In this document: one piece after another, positions 14,501 through 15,000 of the stretch
How the letters are laid out: each line of letters starts with the position of its first letter
Position numbering within the stretch: position 1 is the first letter of the stretch
NCBI GenBank assembly: GCA_030674185.1
Contig: JAPXFY010000022.1
Span: 43,703,014-43,718,013 of the forward strand
Length of the DNA: 15,000 bases
Origin: Monoplex corrugatus
Lineage: Eukaryota; Mollusca; Gastropoda; Littorinimorpha; Ranellidae
Direction: 5' to 3'
Position numbers and translations under genes: made by a program
Notes under the pieces: model-generated
The model's database searches: none
Told to the model about the DNA's origin: nothing
Seen by the model: only the letters and a program-made list of their open reading frames with translations

Positions 14501-14825
14501 AACGCCCTCAAACAACCTGCCCACTCCTCCGGCAAACTATCCCTCTTCATAGGACAAGGTTCTCCTTTACCCCCCCCCCCCCACACCCCTAACCCCCACC
14601 TCCACCCCATCCATCCATCCCCGTCCACTGTCCCTTTTCTCCCGTAGATATCTTAACAACATTATCGTCACCACGACCAACCGCCATCACTAAGCCAGTC
14701 ATTATCAGTATCATGTCACTAGGATCATCTTCTCTATCTGCTGCAAGTCTATGAAAGCTAATAATCGGTTCTCCACATATCCACTCGATTAGGAACTCCT
14801 GATCCCACCCCACCACCATTACCCC
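14501..14825 (-). repeat. Foldback structure, right arm
   Basis: The reverse complement matches 13675-13975. The arm includes a C13 run at 14570-14582 and a CCAT repeat near 14607-14620 that the left arm lacks. Both arms keep one frame open across the best-matching 175 bp, but 7 of the 8 differences there change the encoded residue. This shows no sign of purifying selection. Confidence 0.9.
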
Positions 14826-14915
14826 CACTCCACTTGCTGGACCCTCCTTCTTTCCCATCGCTCCTAGACAAGCTGACCTGCTTGGGGATCTGTCGGCTTG
14901 TTGCCTGGTCCTTTA
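14826..14915. other. Unassigned spacer
   Basis: A short segment between the foldback arm and the terminal CA array. No feature is recognised. Confidence 0.4.
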
Positions 14916-14963
14916 GACACACACACACACACACACCACACACACACCACACACACACACACC

Positions 14964-14994
<31 letters not shown>

Positions 14995-15000
14995 TCACCC
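14916..15000. repeat. (CA)n microsatellite running to the window edge
   Basis: About 80 bp of CA with ACCACAC interruptions, ending in CATCACCC at the edge. The array may continue beyond the window. Confidence 0.95.

Noticed and set aside
14589..14858. An 89-codon minus-strand frame in the right foldback arm
   Set aside because: The homologous left arm has a stop just upstream and mostly amino-acid-changing differences, so no selection for protein is seen.
1..15000. A new multi-gene defence, biosynthetic or signalling system
   Set aside because: No host protein-coding gene can be supported anywhere in the window. The structure present is repeat and transposable-element biology.

Overview
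This window looks like intergenic DNA from a eukaryote, almost certainly an animal. It holds long CA/TG, GA/CT, ATGT, GGTT and TTTTG microsatellites, decayed non-LTR retrotransposon ends, a tRNA-headed SINE with target-site duplications, and minisatellite and satellite arrays. Microsatellite expansion this heavy, with these repeat types, is compatible with a mollusc such as a gastropod or cephalopod. That placement is an impression, not a demonstration. I found no host protein-coding gene. The long open frames are by-products of tandem repeats that lack stop codons in some frames.

Layout. 1-141: head-to-head copies of a short dispersed repeat forming a near-perfect palindrome. 357-3127: a chain of CA, TG, GA, GA, CT, AT and TG simple repeats with short unassigned islands between them. 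3158-3569: the last few codons and the 3' end of a LINE, followed by a long ATGT array. 3570-5036: complex DNA with an X-Y-X arrangement of a tRNA-like dispersed repeat, then a third module (Z) present twice directly and once inverted. 5216-5716: a SINE with canonical Pol III boxes, an A-rich tail and perfect 13-bp target-site duplications. 5717-8045: more dispersed repeat fragments between CT, TG and GGTT/GTTT arrays. 8390-8830: another copy of the dispersed repeat with its modules in the order Y-X-Z. 9011-9336: a second LINE 3' end.

The right third is dominated by tandem DNA. A 43-bp minisatellite fills about 9484-12629 and has a homogenised core plus an internal block duplication offset by about 835 bp. 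It passes abruptly into about 11 copies of a 92-bp satellite at about 12630-13640, which has alternating monomer types and a six-monomer higher-order duplication. Next comes a foldback structure, with arms at about 13675-13975 and 14501-14825, whose roughly 525-bp loop is filled by a third, 5'-truncated LINE 3' end with a CAAAA tail. The window ends in a CA microsatellite.

No genes here work together. The biology is retrotransposition (LINE and SINE), microsatellite birth from retroposon sequence, and satellite evolution. The most notable items are the LINE-filled foldback, the higher-order satellite, and the permuted and inverted dispersed-repeat modules. All similarities were judged by eye, so boundaries and identities are approximate.
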